Translations under genes and position numbers: made by a program
DNA from: Streptomyces sp. ISL-87
GTDB lineage: Bacteria; Actinomycetota; Actinomycetes; Streptomycetales; Streptomycetaceae
Direction of reading: 5' to 3'
Length of the DNA stretch: 64,000 nucleotides
Assembly (NCBI RefSeq): GCF_018614095.1
Contig: NZ_JAGGOY010000059.1
Span: forward strand, 48,626-112,625
In this document: positions 63,419 to 64,000 of the stretch, one piece after another
How positions within the stretch are numbered: the stretch's first letter is position 1
Layout of the letters: every line of letters starts with the position of its first letter
Notes under the pieces: generated by a model
What the model was told of the DNA's origin: nothing
Database searches by the model: none
What the model saw: only the letters and a program-made list of their open reading frames with translations

Positions 63419-64000
63419 CGTCGCTCTCCATCATGGCCGGTGGTACCGGAAGGGCCACCAGGCAGGCGCTTGGCGGTGCCCCGCACTCGGCTGACGCGGG
63501 GCGTTTCCGCTGCCGGAGCGGAGCGTTCCGGGTGAGACCGGGTGCGGTCCCCGGATTCGGACGGCAGAGGCTCGTCCTCGGGCGGGGCGCTGGGGCGTGC
63601 CGATGAACTGGCGCCCGGTCCGCGCCGCTCCGCCGGCCTTTCCCGTTCGCGGCTGTCCCGGGGTGAGGGACGTCCGCCGGCGCCGGCTCGCCCGCCCGCC
63701 ACCACCTCGCCCGTGAGCGACTCGCGGCGACCGGGTTCGCCGGCGTGACCCGTCGTCGGCGCCTCGTCGCTCGGGCCTGGGCCGAGTGTGCGAGCCAGAG
63801 AGCCCCCCAGACGGCCCCGGCGTGTGGCCGTCTCGAACAGACTGTCGCCGTCGCGCAGCACCTCTTCGAGGACGGCCCGTTCAAGTTCCGCCTGCTCGAA
63901 GGGTTCACGGTCCGCGTCACCCCGGTCCAGGACCATGCGCATGACCTCACGCCGCACCGTGCGCTTCTCCGCCTCACCCTTCTCGATCCACGCGAGGGCT
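63415..64000 (-). CDS. C-terminal part of a gene that extends beyond the window
   Basis: A partial frame of about 194 residues, without its start. The visible part is charged and helical (EKRTVRREVMRMVLDRG, then EQAELERAVLEEVLRDGD), then becomes a long Arg/Pro/Gly/Ser-rich, disordered tail. No domain is recognised. It is linked to the phosphatase gene by a GTGA overlap, so it belongs to the same operon. Confidence 0.7.
   Translation of the reverse strand, partial: ALAWIEKGEAEKRTVRREVMRMVLDRGDADREPFEQAELERAVLEEVLRDGDSLFETATRRGRLGGSLARTLGPGPSDEAPTTGHAGEPGRRESLTGEVVAGGRAGAGGRPSPRDSRERERPAERRGPGASSSARPSAPPEDEPLPSESGDRTRSHPERSAPAAETPRVSRVRGTAKRLPGGPSGTTGHDGERR

Overview
The window is high-GC actinobacterial chromosome, almost certainly Streptomyces. 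The evidence is strong third-position GC, GTG/TTG starts, tight operons with ATGA/GTGA overlaps, mycothiol-linked formaldehyde oxidation, a cvnABCD conservon, a coproporphyrin-type heme pathway and several families typical of streptomycetes. No rRNA, tRNA or CRISPR array was seen.

Layout. (1) 1-9.4 kb: housekeeping block with an FAD oxidoreductase, a DUF4349 lipoprotein, coproporphyrinogen oxidase and HemQ, a secreted TAP-type hydrolase, then a translationally coupled pair: a DUF692/MNIO-family enzyme and a TIGR04222-like membrane protein with a His-rich and Cys-rich tail. (2) 9.5-11.5 kb: a scar region holding copied fragments of neighbouring genes, IS ends, a low-GC cupin gene and a frameshifted secreted ricin-type lectin. 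(3) 11.6-22.7 kb: PTH2-like hydrolase, AIM24 protein, a decayed ABC transporter, polysaccharide deacetylase, PPK2, PhoX-like phosphatase, OsmC, ZapE, a RibD-like reductase, MurC and MsrB.

(4) 23.3-46.6 kb: a large catabolic island that appears to take phosphocholine or choline all the way to glycine. A secreted phosphorylcholine phosphatase-like enzyme releases choline; a ProV/ProW/ProX-type ABC system imports choline or betaine; BetA and BetB make glycine betaine; a Rieske oxygenase with its own ferredoxin and reductase removes the first methyl group; a dimethylglycine dehydrogenase-like flavoprotein and the four-subunit sarcosine oxidase SoxBDAG remove the rest. A mycothiol-dependent formaldehyde dehydrogenase, a metallo-beta-lactamase-fold hydrolase and a MetF-like protein probably deal with the one-carbon products. 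One IclR regulator lies in the middle, and a recurring 17-bp imperfect palindrome (GTTGC-N7-GCAAC) occurs in most of the promoter regions.

(5) 47-50.6 kb: the conservon cvnABCD (sensor-like kinase, roadblock, DUF742, GTPase). (6) 50.7-56.8 kb: a carboxylate-amine ligase and a branched-chain-amino-acid-type ABC transporter whose binding protein has no lipobox. (7) 56.9-59 kb: a second scar region with epimerase and P450 remnants, an RHH/PIN toxin-antitoxin-like pair with a palindromic operator, and an internally deleted msrB copy. (8) 59-64 kb (minus strand): an operon with a PP2C-like phosphatase (frameshifted), a Ser/Thr kinase, a VWA protein, a small unknown and a double Ran-type zinc-finger membrane protein. 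The phosphatase-kinase-VWA set resembles the TerY-P triad of Ter-type stress systems. The first gene of this operon runs off the window.
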